Counted from the first letter of the stretch, positions 8,638 to 18,402 are shown. The stretch: DNA of 64,000 bases from FEN-1279 sp964400285 (GCA_964400285.1 CAYNTK010000003.1:1-64000), one strand, 5' to 3'. Numbers and translations are program-made. Notes: a model not told the origin generated them from the letters alone.

Positions 8638-10140
8638 TTACTTTATATATATCATTCGCTTTATATCTGCAAAATTTCCTGCTGCAAGTCTGTAGAAATA
8701 AATACCACTTGATATTTTTGTCGAATTCATATCAAATGTTATGTTATATTCACCCGGTTTCTGATTTTCACTAACAAGTGTTAAAATCTCTTTCCCAAGC
8801 ATATCATATATTTTCAATGTAACAAAACAATTTTCTGCAATTTGATATTTTATATTTGTGGAAGGATTAAACGGGTTTGGATAATTTTGCATCAATGAAA
8901 ATTCAGTTGGTGCCTTGATTTCAACTATTCCGTTTAAATCGAAATATTCATAATTACCATTAAAATCACTTTGTTTCAATCTGTATCTATATTTTCCAGG
9001 ATATAAATTCCCTTCAGTAAAATTATATAAAGTAAATTCATTTGAATTTCCTTTCCCTTCAACATATCCTACTTTTTCCCACCCAAAGTACTTATATCTT
9101 AATATTTCAAAACCTTTATTATTAATTTCTAAACTCGTTTTCCAAACCAAATTTATTGAATTTCCTCTGACAGAATAATTAAAATATTCTAAAGTAACTG
9201 GTAATGGAGCATCGATTAGAGCTAAAGGAGTTGTCCCACCTGAAGGATTAATAGTATTTGTTCCACTTGGCCAAATTCCATCATCATCTGTATTATAATT
9301 TAGAATTGTATTTGTAATATCTCGTCTCTCAACTCTTCTGATTCCATTAGCAAGACTATTTGGTATAATTGTTCCCCAGTAACCTATACTTGTTGAAACA
9401 TATACAGTATACCAGGTTGTCCAATCTTGCGCAAGTCCGTCGTTCTCTGCCCAAGTTACTGCTATTGGCCTTCCAGTTCCGCTTGTATTATTAAAAAGAA
9501 AAATAAAATTTTCGTTTGTTGCATATGAAGAGCCATAAATAGCTGTACATTGAGTAGCGCTTCCCGTTGTAGTTCCATAAGCAAGCATAGTCACTGTGCT
9601 TGTTGTTCTATATGATTGTGCTACTGATGTACCCCCCGCACCATTATTCAATTGAACATATATATATACATTATTACCTGCCGTAAAAACTGTATTACCA
9701 GTAGGAACAAAAGAAAACCAACCGGTATAATTTCCAGATGCGTCTGTGGTAAATTCGGAATAATTATTAGAAGACCCAGAAGTATTCCAACTGTTGCCGT
9801 CTAATAAATTCTGGTATGAACTTTTTCCAGCAGTATAACCAACTATATATCCTGCCGAATTACTTGTATTATTTATTCCTATATGATTCCCTGCTGCCAA
9901 GGTTGTAGTTAATCCTGAATTTGTCGATGCTCCAGTTGTATATCTGTAGGTTGTATTAGAACTTAAACCTGTTAGTCTTAATCCACAAACATACATAATC
10001 CTACTTGTTGAAGTCCCCCCATTAACCGCATATTGAGGCAATACCAATTCATCCGTTACAGAAATTACTGTTTGAGAATTGATTCTAAATGAAATTATTG
10101 TAATAAAAATTGCTACAAATATAAAAATTCTTTTAATCAT
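8638..10140 (-). CDS. Secreted protein with type IX C-terminal sorting domain
   Basis: 500 aa from the ATG at 10140, preceded by AAAGGG; the frame extends 11 codons further upstream, but that start lacks a signal peptide. The signal peptide MIKRIFIFVAIFITIISF is followed by a Thr/Ser/Asn-rich beta-region to about residue 330. A segment LPVTLEYFNYSVRGNSINLVW then leads to the sorting domain from residue 418 (QNYPNPFNPSTNI). The same LPVTLE/LPIVLE linker occurs in the 4668-6101 protein, so the two share a C-terminal architecture. No enzymatic domain is recognised. A 20-bp inverted repeat lies 48-67 bases upstream of the start. Confidence 0.8.
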   Translation of the reverse strand: MIKRIFIFVAIFITIISFRINSQTVISVTDELVLPQYAVNGGTSTSRIMYVCGLRLTGLSSNTTYRYTTGASTNSGLTTTLAAGNHIGINNTSNSAGYIVGYTAGKSSYQNLLDGNSWNTSGSSNNYSEFTTDASGNYTGWFSFVPTGNTVFTAGNNVYIYVQLNNGAGGTSVAQSYRTTSTVTMLAYGTTTGSATQCTAIYGSSYATNENFIFLFNNTSGTGRPIAVTWAENDGLAQDWTTWYTVYVSTSIGYWGTIIPNSLANGIRRVERRDITNTILNYNTDDDGIWPSGTNTINPSGGTTPLALIDAPLPVTLEYFNYSVRGNSINLVWKTSLEINNKGFEILRYKYFGWEKVGYVEGKGNSNEFTLYNFTEGNLYPGKYRYRLKQSDFNGNYEYFDLNGIVEIKAPTEFSLMQNYPNPFNPSTNIKYQIAENCFVTLKIYDMLGKEILTLVSENQKPGEYNITFDMNSTKISSGIYFYRLAAGNFADIKRMIYIK

Positions 10141-10187
10141 AATTTTACCCTTTCTATCTACAATGATAAACAAATTATATTAAATAA

Positions 10188-10207
10188 TTGTTACTAAAAT
10201 GTAACAA
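10188..10207. promoter_or_regulatory. Inverted repeat TTGTTAC-N6-GTAACAA, candidate operator
   Basis: Perfect 7-bp arms separated by TAAAAT, located 48-67 bases upstream of the minus-strand secreted-protein start and 42 bases after the DUF1858/DUF2249 stop. The TTG...CAA ends resemble CRP/FNR-superfamily operators. No T-run follows, so a terminator is less likely. Confidence 0.45.
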
Positions 10208-10248
10208 TTTAATAGAATTTAGTAAAAGAAAACAAATTCAAATAATTA

Positions 10249-10767
10249 TCACGTTTTTAAAAAATAATTTCTTACTTCATTTTCATTTATCACATCAGAA
10301 TAAGATTTAAATCCATTTCCTTCAAGAAGTTCAATCATAGGTAAGGGTATAAATGCTGTTATTAAAAGATATTTTTCTCCAGTATTAAATTCTTTTATTT
10401 CCCTTAATACTTTATTTAACGGTTGTATCCCATTATCGAGGTCTTCCCTTGCATCATATTCAATTTTAATATTTTCATCTGTTGCCCATTGTGGTTTTTC
10501 TTTTTGTTTCTGTTCGACATTTTTAAATTCTCCTTTTCCCTGCCCTACTGCCTCACGTAACCTGTTTATCATATCATTTAAACTTACTTTACCAACTACC
10601 GATGCTTGTTTTATCGAAGTTACTCTTGCTATTGTCTTTCTTAATACAGGTTTTTTCAACTTTACAAACAAAGGTGAAATTTCGATTAGCGTATCTTCGA
10701 GTTGTGGATATGCCTCTAACAATTCATATATCTTAACATCCGGTGTTATTATCAATTTTTTATCCAT
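10249..10767 (-). CDS. DUF1858/DUF2249 domain protein
   Basis: 172 aa. The N-terminal part (KLIITPDVKIYELLEAYPQLEDTLIEISPLF) is a DUF1858-type domain of the ScdA/hybrid-cluster-associated kind. The C-terminal part from about residue 100 (IKIEYDAREDLDNGIQPLNKVLREIKEF) is a DUF2249-like fold. It is encoded 11 bases downstream of a DUF438/hemerythrin/PAS gene. DUF1858, DUF2249 and DUF438 proteins recur together in anaerobes and are linked by context to nitrosative or oxidative stress and iron-sulfur repair. The specific function here is inferred only from that association. Confidence 0.75.
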   Translation of the reverse strand: MDKKLIITPDVKIYELLEAYPQLEDTLIEISPLFVKLKKPVLRKTIARVTSIKQASVVGKVSLNDMINRLREAVGQGKGEFKNVEQKQKEKPQWATDENIKIEYDAREDLDNGIQPLNKVLREIKEFNTGEKYLLITAFIPLPMIELLEGNGFKSYSDVINENEVRNYFLKT

Positions 10768-10778
10768 ACTTCATAATT

Positions 10779-12011
10779 TTAATTTTCATAACTAAGAAGT
10801 CTTCTTTCACCTTCTACTTTTTTAAATTGGTTTATATCCTGTGTAACCTCTAATGTGCCAAGATAATCTCCATTTTCATTTCTTACTGCATAATAAGCAA
10901 TGTGAACATACATATTTTTTATATGTATCCAAAACTTAGCAGAATCTTGTTCACCGCTTTTGAAATCATTTAATATCTTATCTACTATGTGAACGCTTGA
11001 AGGTGGATGACAATATTGCACTTCACGCCCGAGTATTGCTTTGTTCCTGTCGAATATTCTATTCCCTCCGTGCGAAAAGAATTTCACTTTATCATCTTTA
11101 TCTACAAAAGTTAAATCTACAGGTAAAGAACTCATTAAAGCTTCAAGCTCTTCGATGGTAAATGAACCGGTAGATAACCTTATTTTATCTCCTCTCAATT
11201 TTTCTTTCTTAATATTTGGAACAACTGCCGGTTTCCATTCAACTTTTGGTGAATACAAACAATATCCAATTTCATCAAATTGAGTGTAGATTTCATACCA
11301 ATCGATTTCTGTGAATTTATCCAGACACATCGGGAATAATATCTTTTCTTCTTTATCTTTCATCTCAATTATTGCATCTGCCGCTGGTTTAAAAACAAAC
11401 TCTATATAACCATCGAGTGTTTCTAAATCGCATTTCTCTTCTAAATTAAAAACTCCCTTTGCAGACTTAATAAAACTTCTCACTTCGTCATCTTTTCCCC
11501 ACATCACTGTCGAAGGTCCAGTGATTTCATATTTTTCGAGATATGAAAATAAAAGATTTTCTTTTTTGTTATAATGTCTTTCGATATCCGTTAGATTATT
11601 AAATATTTCTCTGATTTTTAATAATTCTACGTCTGCATTTATTTCTTCTTTACTAAATTTTATTTTAATAAAAATATCTTTCAATCTTGCCACTTCATTT
11701 TCAAGAGCTTTATTTTCTTCTCGTAAAATTTGTATTGGATGTCCTTCGGAGACGTTTTTCATATATGTCAAATCAATATTTTCCCTTAAAGCTTCCGAAT
11801 GCAAATCACAATACTTCTGTATTTCCGATGGAGGCAATCCTTCCGATATCAGCTCCTGTTCTGCCTGAACGACTTCGCCATATGGAATTTTACCTAAAAC
11901 TTCAGTCAATTCCTTTTTAACTGTCTCAATATTTATTCCTTTATGAATTCTTAACAGAAGTTCTTTCAGTTCATCTATTCTTTTTCTGCTATTGTTTATT
12001 AATTCACTCAT
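10779..12011 (-). CDS. DUF438 / hemerythrin-like / PAS sensor protein
   Basis: 410 aa. Residues 1-90 match the DUF438 helical domain (KELLLRIHKGINIETVKKEL ... SEGLPPSEIQKYCDLHSEAL). A hemerythrin-like helical bundle follows (IERHYNKKENLLFSYLEKYE, and KEEKILFPMC), with His/Glu ligands suited to a di-iron site for O2 or NO. The C-terminal 120 residues form a PAS domain (LTFVDKDDKVKFFSHGGNRIFDRN). No transmitter or DNA-binding output is present, so it probably acts by protein contact. A perfect 18-bp FNR-like palindrome lies 88-105 bases upstream and probably controls this gene and the downstream DUF1858/DUF2249 gene. Confidence 0.85.
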   Translation of the reverse strand: MSELINNSRKRIDELKELLLRIHKGINIETVKKELTEVLGKIPYGEVVQAEQELISEGLPPSEIQKYCDLHSEALRENIDLTYMKNVSEGHPIQILREENKALENEVARLKDIFIKIKFSKEEINADVELLKIREIFNNLTDIERHYNKKENLLFSYLEKYEITGPSTVMWGKDDEVRSFIKSAKGVFNLEEKCDLETLDGYIEFVFKPAADAIIEMKDKEEKILFPMCLDKFTEIDWYEIYTQFDEIGYCLYSPKVEWKPAVVPNIKKEKLRGDKIRLSTGSFTIEELEALMSSLPVDLTFVDKDDKVKFFSHGGNRIFDRNKAILGREVQYCHPPSSVHIVDKILNDFKSGEQDSAKFWIHIKNMYVHIAYYAVRNENGDYLGTLEVTQDINQFKKVEGERRLLSYEN

Positions 12012-12098
12012 TTTGATTTCCTTTCTTTTTAATAGTTATTCTAATTCTTATAAAATTTAACAATAGCAAAATACTATTCATTCCATCAATATTCCTCA

Positions 12099-12116
12099 TT
12101 TTGACTTAAGTCAAAA
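12099..12116. promoter_or_regulatory. Perfect 18-bp FNR-like palindrome upstream of the DUF438 operon
   Basis: TTTTGACTTAAGTCAAAA reads the same on both strands. The half-sites TTGAC/GTCAA with a 4-bp centre fit the geometry of FNR/DNR-type sites (TTGAT-N4-ATCAA). It is placed upstream of a hemerythrin/PAS gene likely to respond to O2 or NO. The regulator itself is not in the window. Confidence 0.6.
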
Positions 12117-12232
12117 ATCATTTTTAAGTCTGGGTGTAATTAATTCTGGTAGGGTTTCTAAATAATAAATTTAAAATATTGTAATAAATTATTTAAACTC
12201 GGTGTTTTTAATTCAGAAATCATAATTCAATA

Positions 12233-13264
12233 TTAAGAACTGATCTTCAATACTTTTGCTCCTCTAATTTTTTTCTGCTTAAGCTCTATTAATGCTTTGT
12301 TTGCATCTTCGAGAGAATATTCTTGATATTCAGGTTTAAGTTTAATTTCTTTTGCTATTTCTAAAAAATCCTCTATATCAGATGTTGATACATTAGCAAC
12401 ACTTTTTATTTCCTTTTCCATCCATAAATGCTTCTCATAATTAATTTTCAGTAAATAATTCTTGTCAATTTCTTCTTTTCGAATTGCATTAATCACTAGC
12501 TTTCCACCGGGTTTAAGATTTTTCATTGCTTCCACTATCGGCATCCATACTGGTGTAGTATCTATTATACAATTCAATTTTTCGGGAGATTCGTCTTGTG
12601 TTTCCCCCGCCCATTCAGCTCCAAGGTAAATTGCAAACTCCCTTTCTTCTTCACTTCTTGCATACACATAAATTTTAGTATTTGGATATTTATGCTTTAC
12701 CATTTTTAATACTAAATGAGCTGATGCTCCGAACCCGGTTAAACCCAAACTCTGACCATCTCTTAAACCTGTCAGTTTTACCGAACGATATCCGATTGCA
12801 CCTGCACAAAGTAATGGTGCCGCTTCGGAATCCGAAAAAATATCGGGTATCAAAAAAGCTGAGGATTCGGGAACTACCATATATTCTGCATATCCACCGT
12901 TCACATCTCTTCCTGTCGCTTTGAATTTTGAGCACAAATTATCATTCCCTTCAATGCAATACTCACATTCTCCACAAGACGAATATAACCATCCTATCCC
13001 AATTCTATCACCAATATTATATTTCGTAACTTTGCTTCCTTTTCCTATCACTATCCCTATTATTTGATGCCCAAGAACTACAGGGAAAACAGGTGGTGGT
13101 GTTCTTCCTTCAATTTCATCTAGTTCAGTATGACACACTCCACAAGTCGTAATTTTTATTAATAATTCATTTTCTTTAGGTACAGGTTCTGGAATATCAG
13201 CTATTACAAGCGGATTTTTATTAACTTTTATATTGCAAATTTGTTGTAGTAATAAAGCTTTCAT
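12233..13264 (-). CDS. Zinc-dependent medium-chain alcohol dehydrogenase
   Basis: 343 aa, the usual family length. The catalytic zinc motif is at Cys41-Gly-Val-Cys44-His45, and the GHQ segment (VVLGHQIIGIVIGKG) follows. The structural-zinc Cys cluster is CGECEYCIEGNDNLC. The cofactor loop reads LTGFGASAHLVLK, an atypical glycine motif seen in a distinct subfamily of zinc-binding alcohol dehydrogenases rather than in the classical GxGxxG enzymes. It should oxidise an alcohol or reduce an aldehyde with NAD(P). The gene stands alone, divergent from the hybrid kinase, with about 190 bp of shared upstream DNA. Confidence 0.85.
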   Translation of the reverse strand: MKALLLQQICNIKVNKNPLVIADIPEPVPKENELLIKITTCGVCHTELDEIEGRTPPPVFPVVLGHQIIGIVIGKGSKVTKYNIGDRIGIGWLYSSCGECEYCIEGNDNLCSKFKATGRDVNGGYAEYMVVPESSAFLIPDIFSDSEAAPLLCAGAIGYRSVKLTGLRDGQSLGLTGFGASAHLVLKMVKHKYPNTKIYVYARSEEEREFAIYLGAEWAGETQDESPEKLNCIIDTTPVWMPIVEAMKNLKPGGKLVINAIRKEEIDKNYLLKINYEKHLWMEKEIKSVANVSTSDIEDFLEIAKEIKLKPEYQEYSLEDANKALIELKQKKIRGAKVLKISS

Positions 13265-13455
13265 ATGTGATTTTAAATGAATTTATAAAAATTTATGAAT
13301 TTTTTAAAGTGATGAAAAGTTATATTTTATACTGTTTAAAAATTTAAACAACTTATTAAATAAATTATGATATGTTTGAAATTTTTGTAGTTTATAAAAC
13401 ACCCCCGTTTCTTTGCTTGCTAAATAACTCAAAATAAAATTAAATAATACAAGCT

Positions 13456-15948
13456 ATGGAAAACGAAAATAATTCATCGAACAACCAAAAAAAACCTTTC
13501 AGTTTCAATACATTTTATCAATATGCAAGAGAAGGCATCTTTAGGATGGAATTCGATAAACCAATTCCAATTTCATTGCCTGTCGATGAACAAGTGAAAA
13601 TGCTTTATGAACTCTGCTATGTAGCCGAATGTAATGATTCTATGGCAAAAATGTATGGATACAGTTCATCAAAAGATATAGTTGGTAAACATCTCAAAGA
13701 TTTCTATACCGAAAACCAAATTAATATTGATACAAATAAAGCATTTGTAAACTCCAATTATGCAGTATATGATGCTGAAACAGAGGAGATAGATAGTGAA
13801 AACAATAAAAGATATTATTCTAATAATGCAATTGGTATTATTGAAAATGGAATGCTTATTGGTATTTGGGGAACTCAAATTGATATTACTGATAGAAAAA
13901 AAGCTGAAATTGCATTAAAAGAATCCGAAGAAAGATACAGATTACTTGTTGAGCATTCCCCTTTAGGTATTGCAGTTCATAGTCAGGGTAAAATTGTATT
14001 TGCAAACAGATCTCTACTTAATATGTTACATTGCAATGAAGTAAATGATGTTTTAGGAAAACCTGTTTTAGATTTTGTTCATCCCAATTATAGAGAAATT
14101 GTTATTGAACGTATAAAAAGAAGTCAAATAGAAAAAAAACATTCTGATACTCTTGAAGAAAAATTCATTGCTCCAAACGGTGATATTATTGATGTTGAAG
14201 TAACTGCTATTCCTTTCTTATACAACGGTATCCCTTCATCACAAGTTGTCGTTCAGGATATCGGAGAAAGAAAAAAAACAGAAAAAATAAGAAACGCTAT
14301 TTATAAAATCTCTGAACTGGCACATTCTTTAAATACTCTCGATGAACTGTATTCCTCAGTTCATTCAATTGTCTCCGAATTAATGCCAGCAAATAATTTT
14401 TATATTGCTCTTTATGAAGAAGAATCAAATATGATTAGTTTCCCTTACTTCGTTGATGAAATTGATGAAAAACCTGAACCAAAAGAATTTGGAAAAGGAC
14501 TTACTGAATATGTATTGAAAACAGGGAAACCTTTACTTGCAAATCCAGAAGTATTTAAAGAATTACTAAATAAAAAAGAAGTTGAATCAATTGGTGCTGA
14601 CTCGATTGACTGGTTGGGTGTGCCTCTTAAAATAAAAGATGTACCTATTGGTGTCATAGTCGTTCAAACATATCATAAAGGTCTTAGATATTCGGAACAA
14701 GAATTAAATATACTAAATTTTATTTCCGAACAAATTGCAATGTCAATTTATGCTAAAAAATCGGAAGAAGAACTCAAAAAAGCTAAAACTTATGCTGAAG
14801 AGGCAAGTAATTTAAAGTCTTCTCTGCTCTCGAATATGAGTCACGAATTAAGAACTCCAATGAATGGAATACTTGGCTTTGCTGAAATTATTATGGAAGA
14901 ATCCAATGACTCGTATTTTAAAGAACTCGCAAGTTATATTCATATATCTGGTAAAAGACTTATGAAAACCTTGAATTCAATTATGGACCTCTCACAATTG
15001 GAAGCAGGTAGTGATATTCTCCATATTGAAGATTTTGATTTAATTCAGGAAATCCAACTTGTAATTAATTCATTTATACCTATTGCTAATCAAAAAAATC
15101 TTTATCTAAATTTTGTTCACGAACTTATTTCTTTACAAATTCATAGTGACAAAAATTTTGTCCAACAAATATTAACAAATTTAATTGATAATGCTTTAAA
15201 ATTTACACAAAAAGGAGGTGTAACAGTTGAGGCCAATCTCCAAAAAATATCAGACAAGAAAATTGTCAATATTAAAATAATCGACTCAGGTATTGGAATT
15301 GCCAACGAATATAAAGATATCATTTTTAAAGAGTTTAGACAAGTAAGTGAAGGTCATAAAAGAAATTATGAAGGAAGCGGTCTTGGTTTATCCCTTACTA
15401 AAAAAATGGTCGAACTATTAAATGGTAAAATTGTTTTTGAAAGTTATCCAGGTAAAGGAACGATTTTTAATATCATCTTACCTTTATCTGAAATCCCTCA
15501 CACAAAAAAATCAAAAAAACAAAAAATACTTGAAGAAAATCTAATATCAGAAAAAGAAAGCCCATCAAAAATCACAATCGGTCTACCTAAAATTCTTTTA
15601 ATTGAAGATAATGAAATTAGTATAAAACTAACTAAACAATTTTTATCAAAAATCTGTCAACTCGATTATGCAAAAAATCCTAATGATGCTATAGATATAG
15701 CAAGTAAATCACAATATAACCTTATTTTACTCGATATTAATCTGGGTCAAGAAATGGATGGATTACAAGTAGCTAAAGTAATAAAAAAATTAAAAGGTTA
15801 TGAAAATATTCCAATCATAGCTGTTACAGGTTATGCATTAAGAGGTGATAAAGAAAGGATGCTAAAAGGTGGATGTTCGGATTACATAAAAAAACCATTC
15901 GATAAAGAAACACTAATCAACACAATCAAAAAGAATCTAAATATGTAA
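13456..15948 (+). CDS. Cytoplasmic hybrid sensor histidine kinase (PAS-PAS-GAF-HisKA-HATPase-REC)
   Basis: 830 aa with no membrane helix. Domains in order: PAS (about 20-150), PAS (155-275, LVEHSPLGIAVHSQGKIVFAN), GAF (280-435), HisKA with phospho-acceptor His463 in SNMSHELRTPMNGILGF, HATPase with the N box NLIDNALKF and a GSGLGLSLTKKMVELL box, and a C-terminal receiver (IDIASKSQYNLILLDINLG, GYALRG, IKKPFDK). It should sense a cytoplasmic signal and relay phosphate to its own receiver. No DNA-binding output gene is adjacent; the partner is unknown. It is divergent from the alcohol dehydrogenase gene. Confidence 0.92.
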   Translation: MENENNSSNNQKKPFSFNTFYQYAREGIFRMEFDKPIPISLPVDEQVKMLYELCYVAECNDSMAKMYGYSSSKDIVGKHLKDFYTENQINIDTNKAFVNSNYAVYDAETEEIDSENNKRYYSNNAIGIIENGMLIGIWGTQIDITDRKKAEIALKESEERYRLLVEHSPLGIAVHSQGKIVFANRSLLNMLHCNEVNDVLGKPVLDFVHPNYREIVIERIKRSQIEKKHSDTLEEKFIAPNGDIIDVEVTAIPFLYNGIPSSQVVVQDIGERKKTEKIRNAIYKISELAHSLNTLDELYSSVHSIVSELMPANNFYIALYEEESNMISFPYFVDEIDEKPEPKEFGKGLTEYVLKTGKPLLANPEVFKELLNKKEVESIGADSIDWLGVPLKIKDVPIGVIVVQTYHKGLRYSEQELNILNFISEQIAMSIYAKKSEEELKKAKTYAEEASNLKSSLLSNMSHELRTPMNGILGFAEIIMEESNDSYFKELASYIHISGKRLMKTLNSIMDLSQLEAGSDILHIEDFDLIQEIQLVINSFIPIANQKNLYLNFVHELISLQIHSDKNFVQQILTNLIDNALKFTQKGGVTVEANLQKISDKKIVNIKIIDSGIGIANEYKDIIFKEFRQVSEGHKRNYEGSGLGLSLTKKMVELLNGKIVFESYPGKGTIFNIILPLSEIPHTKKSKKQKILEENLISEKESPSKITIGLPKILLIEDNEISIKLTKQFLSKICQLDYAKNPNDAIDIASKSQYNLILLDINLGQEMDGLQVAKVIKKLKGYENIPIIAVTGYALRGDKERMLKGGCSDYIKKPFDKETLINTIKKNLNM

Positions 15949-15998
15949 ATATTCTGTAAAACCATTTCACCTCAAATACTAACTTTTTATAAAACTTG

Positions 15999-16334
15999 TT
16001 ATTCGGCTTTTGCTACAACATAAATATATTGTAGGACCGAATTACTATTATTAAAAACATTATGTTTTGTATTTGGAGGTATATAAACAATCTGACCTTT
16101 TTCAATGTTCAATCTTTCCATATCGATAATCTCCGCTACTCCTTTCCCATTAAGTATAATGAGCATTTCTTCGTAGCCCTTTGTTGAATGTTCACCAACA
16201 TTTTCACCTGGTTTAAGAGATACCAACCCCGAACGCATAGTCTTAGTCTGATTTTCTCCTAAAATCTGAAAGTATTCTGTTGAATCTAAAGGAAGGATTT
16301 TTACAAATGCATTTAATTTCTTACAATTCTCCAT
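15999..16334 (-). CDS. Small cupin-domain protein at the end of the hydrogenase operon
   Basis: 111 aa, a single double-stranded beta-helix. The first cupin motif is visible as GENVGEHSTKGYEEMLIILNGKG and the second as YIPPNTKHNVFNN, giving His/Glu/His ligands for one metal ion. The enzyme or binding role cannot be told from sequence. The gene lies 14 bases downstream of the ECF S-component gene and is the last gene of the long minus-strand run that begins with the Rrf2 regulator. A link to metal or redox handling for the hydrogenase is possible but unproven. Confidence 0.8.
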   Translation of the reverse strand: MENCKKLNAFVKILPLDSTEYFQILGENQTKTMRSGLVSLKPGENVGEHSTKGYEEMLIILNGKGVAEIIDMERLNIEKGQIVYIPPNTKHNVFNNSNSVLQYIYVVAKAE

Positions 16335-16348
16335 TTTCTATTTTCTTA

Positions 16349-16876
16349 TTATCGTGTCCAGATTTTTGCAATATAAGGTAATGCAATAATCTGCAATACA
16401 CCAACAAATAAACCCGGAATCATTGCTGTCACAAAATATCCATATAAATCCATAATTGGATTAAATAAAGCAAATACTAACAAAAAAATAATTCTGCCTA
16501 AAACCAAAGCTATAGTAACTGATATAAAAGGATTAATCTTAAACTTTTCTTTGAGCATTCCAGTCACACTTCCGTAAGTAGTTAGTTCAGCAGTCATAGG
16601 AACTAAAGAGATAGGATAGGGCATCCCTGTAATCAAAAAGCTAACTAAAGGAGATAAAAAACCCGATATTGCACCACCTCTCCAACCATAGACTAAACCT
16701 GCAAGAATTACCATCCAATGCATTGGTAAGATATACCTTACAGGTGCACCAAGTAAATGAAAAATAGATGGCAGAGCAACAGCAAGTATTATAAATAAAG
16801 ATTCAAATAAATAAGCTCTTGAATTATTTAAAGGTAATACTTTATTATCTATTGCAAAAATTTTAATATTCTTCAT
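16349..16876 (-). CDS. ECF transporter S component-like membrane protein
   Basis: 175 aa with five to six hydrophobic helices. The central part (MHWMVILAGLVYGWRGGAISGFLSPLVSF) resembles substrate-binding S components of energy-coupling-factor vitamin and metal transporters. No A or T component (ATPase or EcfT) is in the window, so a shared energising module elsewhere would be needed. It lies 16 bases after the hydrogenase large subunit gene. The substrate is unknown; a hydrogenase cofactor precursor such as nickel or a flavin is a guess from position only. Confidence 0.65.
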   Translation of the reverse strand: MKNIKIFAIDNKVLPLNNSRAYLFESLFIILAVALPSIFHLLGAPVRYILPMHWMVILAGLVYGWRGGAISGFLSPLVSFLITGMPYPISLVPMTAELTTYGSVTGMLKEKFKINPFISVTIALVLGRIIFLLVFALFNPIMDLYGYFVTAMIPGLFVGVLQIIALPYIAKIWTR

Positions 16877-16892
16877 AGTATTTTAAAATTTC

Positions 16893-18371
16893 TTAATTTC
16901 TTTTTATTGTATCTAATACTTCTCCATTAGCGTCTCTAACGGTTAATATCATTGGCATTTCGCCTGGTAATGTATGCGTTGCACAACCAAAGCACGGGTC
17001 ATACGCACGAAATGCCATTTCAATCATATTTAATATAGGTTCCGTTACTTCAGTTCCTTTTTTAATCAAACCTTCAGCTGCTTTTTTAATAGACATTGAA
17101 ATAGCTGCATAATTATTTGTCGTTCCAACTATTAAATTTGCTTTCTTAACTATGCCTCTCTCATCAGTAATATAATGATGAGTTAGTGTTCCTCTTGGAG
17201 CTTCCACTATACCAACTCCCTCGTGTGGAACTTCTGTCGGTATCGTTCTGTAATCTTGTGAAGTGATTTCAGGGTCTTTTATCAGTTGCATAACTCTTTC
17301 CGCTGCATATTGTAACTCTATTATTCTTGCCCAGTGGGTAGCAAGACGATGATGAACAGGTTTTTTCCCTGAACTATCACCTGTCAAAGTGGAATACATT
17401 TTCTCATATTCTGCCTGTGCAAGTGGGGTAGGCATTCCTTCTGATACATTTAATCGAGAAAGTGGTGTTGCTATATAAACTCCACTATCCTTTCCGTCAA
17501 CAAATCCTTTCCAACCAATTTTCTTCAAAAAGGGGTATTTCAAATAACTCCATTTTTCGGTATGCTCTGCAATATTATCCAAATACTCTGATGGTTTGTA
17601 TTTACAAAATTCTTTTCCCTCTGGATCAACAACTCTAACTTTTCCATCATAAAAATTTACCTGATTATTTTCGTCAACTAACCCCATATAATACGTCTGG
17701 TGTATATATGGTCCATTCAAAATTAAATCAACATAAGCACTGTTTTTCAAAACAATATCTTCAAATACTTTAAATGTAAATTGACCGAAGTCAACCATAT
17801 ATTGAGCATATTCTTCAATTTTTTTTCTTTCTTCCTCATTAATTCCCCTTGAAACTCCACCAGGAATAGATGTAACTTGATGAATCTTTTTTCCTCCAAG
17901 TAATTGAATAATCTCTTGACATCTTGCTCTTAATCCTATTACCTTTGCACCCGCCTCCAAACCAACTTTATTAATTAAACCAAGTATATTTCTTTCTGCA
18001 GGTGGTGCATCTGGACCACAAACAAAATCAGGTCCCGCTAAAGCATAAAAATGAACCGTATGGTCAGCAGTAAAAAACGTATTATATAATAATTCTCTTA
18101 ACTTCTTTCCTGCTGATGGAATTTGCACCTTATAAACATCATCGGCTGCTTTTGCAGCTGCCATATGATGTGCTTCGGGACAAACACCACAAATCCTTGT
18201 AGTAATTCTTGCCATCTCTTCTACTGGTCTGCCAACAGCAAACTGTTCAAATCCTCTTAACTCTGGAATTTGAAAGTAGCAATTCGCAACTTCTCCTTCG
18301 TCATTTAAAAAGATATCTATTTTTCCGTGACCTTCTAATCTTGTTACAGGGTCAATTTTTATTTGTCTCAT
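16893..18371 (-). CDS. mvhA: [NiFe] hydrogenase large (catalytic) subunit, group 3 (Mvh/HydL-like)
   Basis: 492 aa. It carries the Ni-Fe active site. The N-terminal ligand motif is RICGVC (Cys61, Cys64) followed by PEAHH. The C-terminal motif is DPCFGCATH (Cys460, Cys463, His466). The 26 residues after His466 are a candidate for removal by the maturation protease encoded in the same operon. The soluble nature, the small-subunit type and the adjacent MvhD point to group 3 (3c/3d-like) enzymes, not membrane-bound uptake hydrogenases. With MvhG and MvhD it should exchange electrons between H2 and the flavin/iron-sulfur proteins encoded upstream. It lies 31 bases after the small subunit gene. Confidence 0.95.
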   Translation of the reverse strand: MRQIKIDPVTRLEGHGKIDIFLNDEGEVANCYFQIPELRGFEQFAVGRPVEEMARITTRICGVCPEAHHMAAAKAADDVYKVQIPSAGKKLRELLYNTFFTADHTVHFYALAGPDFVCGPDAPPAERNILGLINKVGLEAGAKVIGLRARCQEIIQLLGGKKIHQVTSIPGGVSRGINEEERKKIEEYAQYMVDFGQFTFKVFEDIVLKNSAYVDLILNGPYIHQTYYMGLVDENNQVNFYDGKVRVVDPEGKEFCKYKPSEYLDNIAEHTEKWSYLKYPFLKKIGWKGFVDGKDSGVYIATPLSRLNVSEGMPTPLAQAEYEKMYSTLTGDSSGKKPVHHRLATHWARIIELQYAAERVMQLIKDPEITSQDYRTIPTEVPHEGVGIVEAPRGTLTHHYITDERGIVKKANLIVGTTNNYAAISMSIKKAAEGLIKKGTEVTEPILNMIEMAFRAYDPCFGCATHTLPGEMPMILTVRDANGEVLDTIKRN

Positions 18372-18402
18372 ATTAATATTGTATTTGTCTTTTTTAAATT
18401 AA

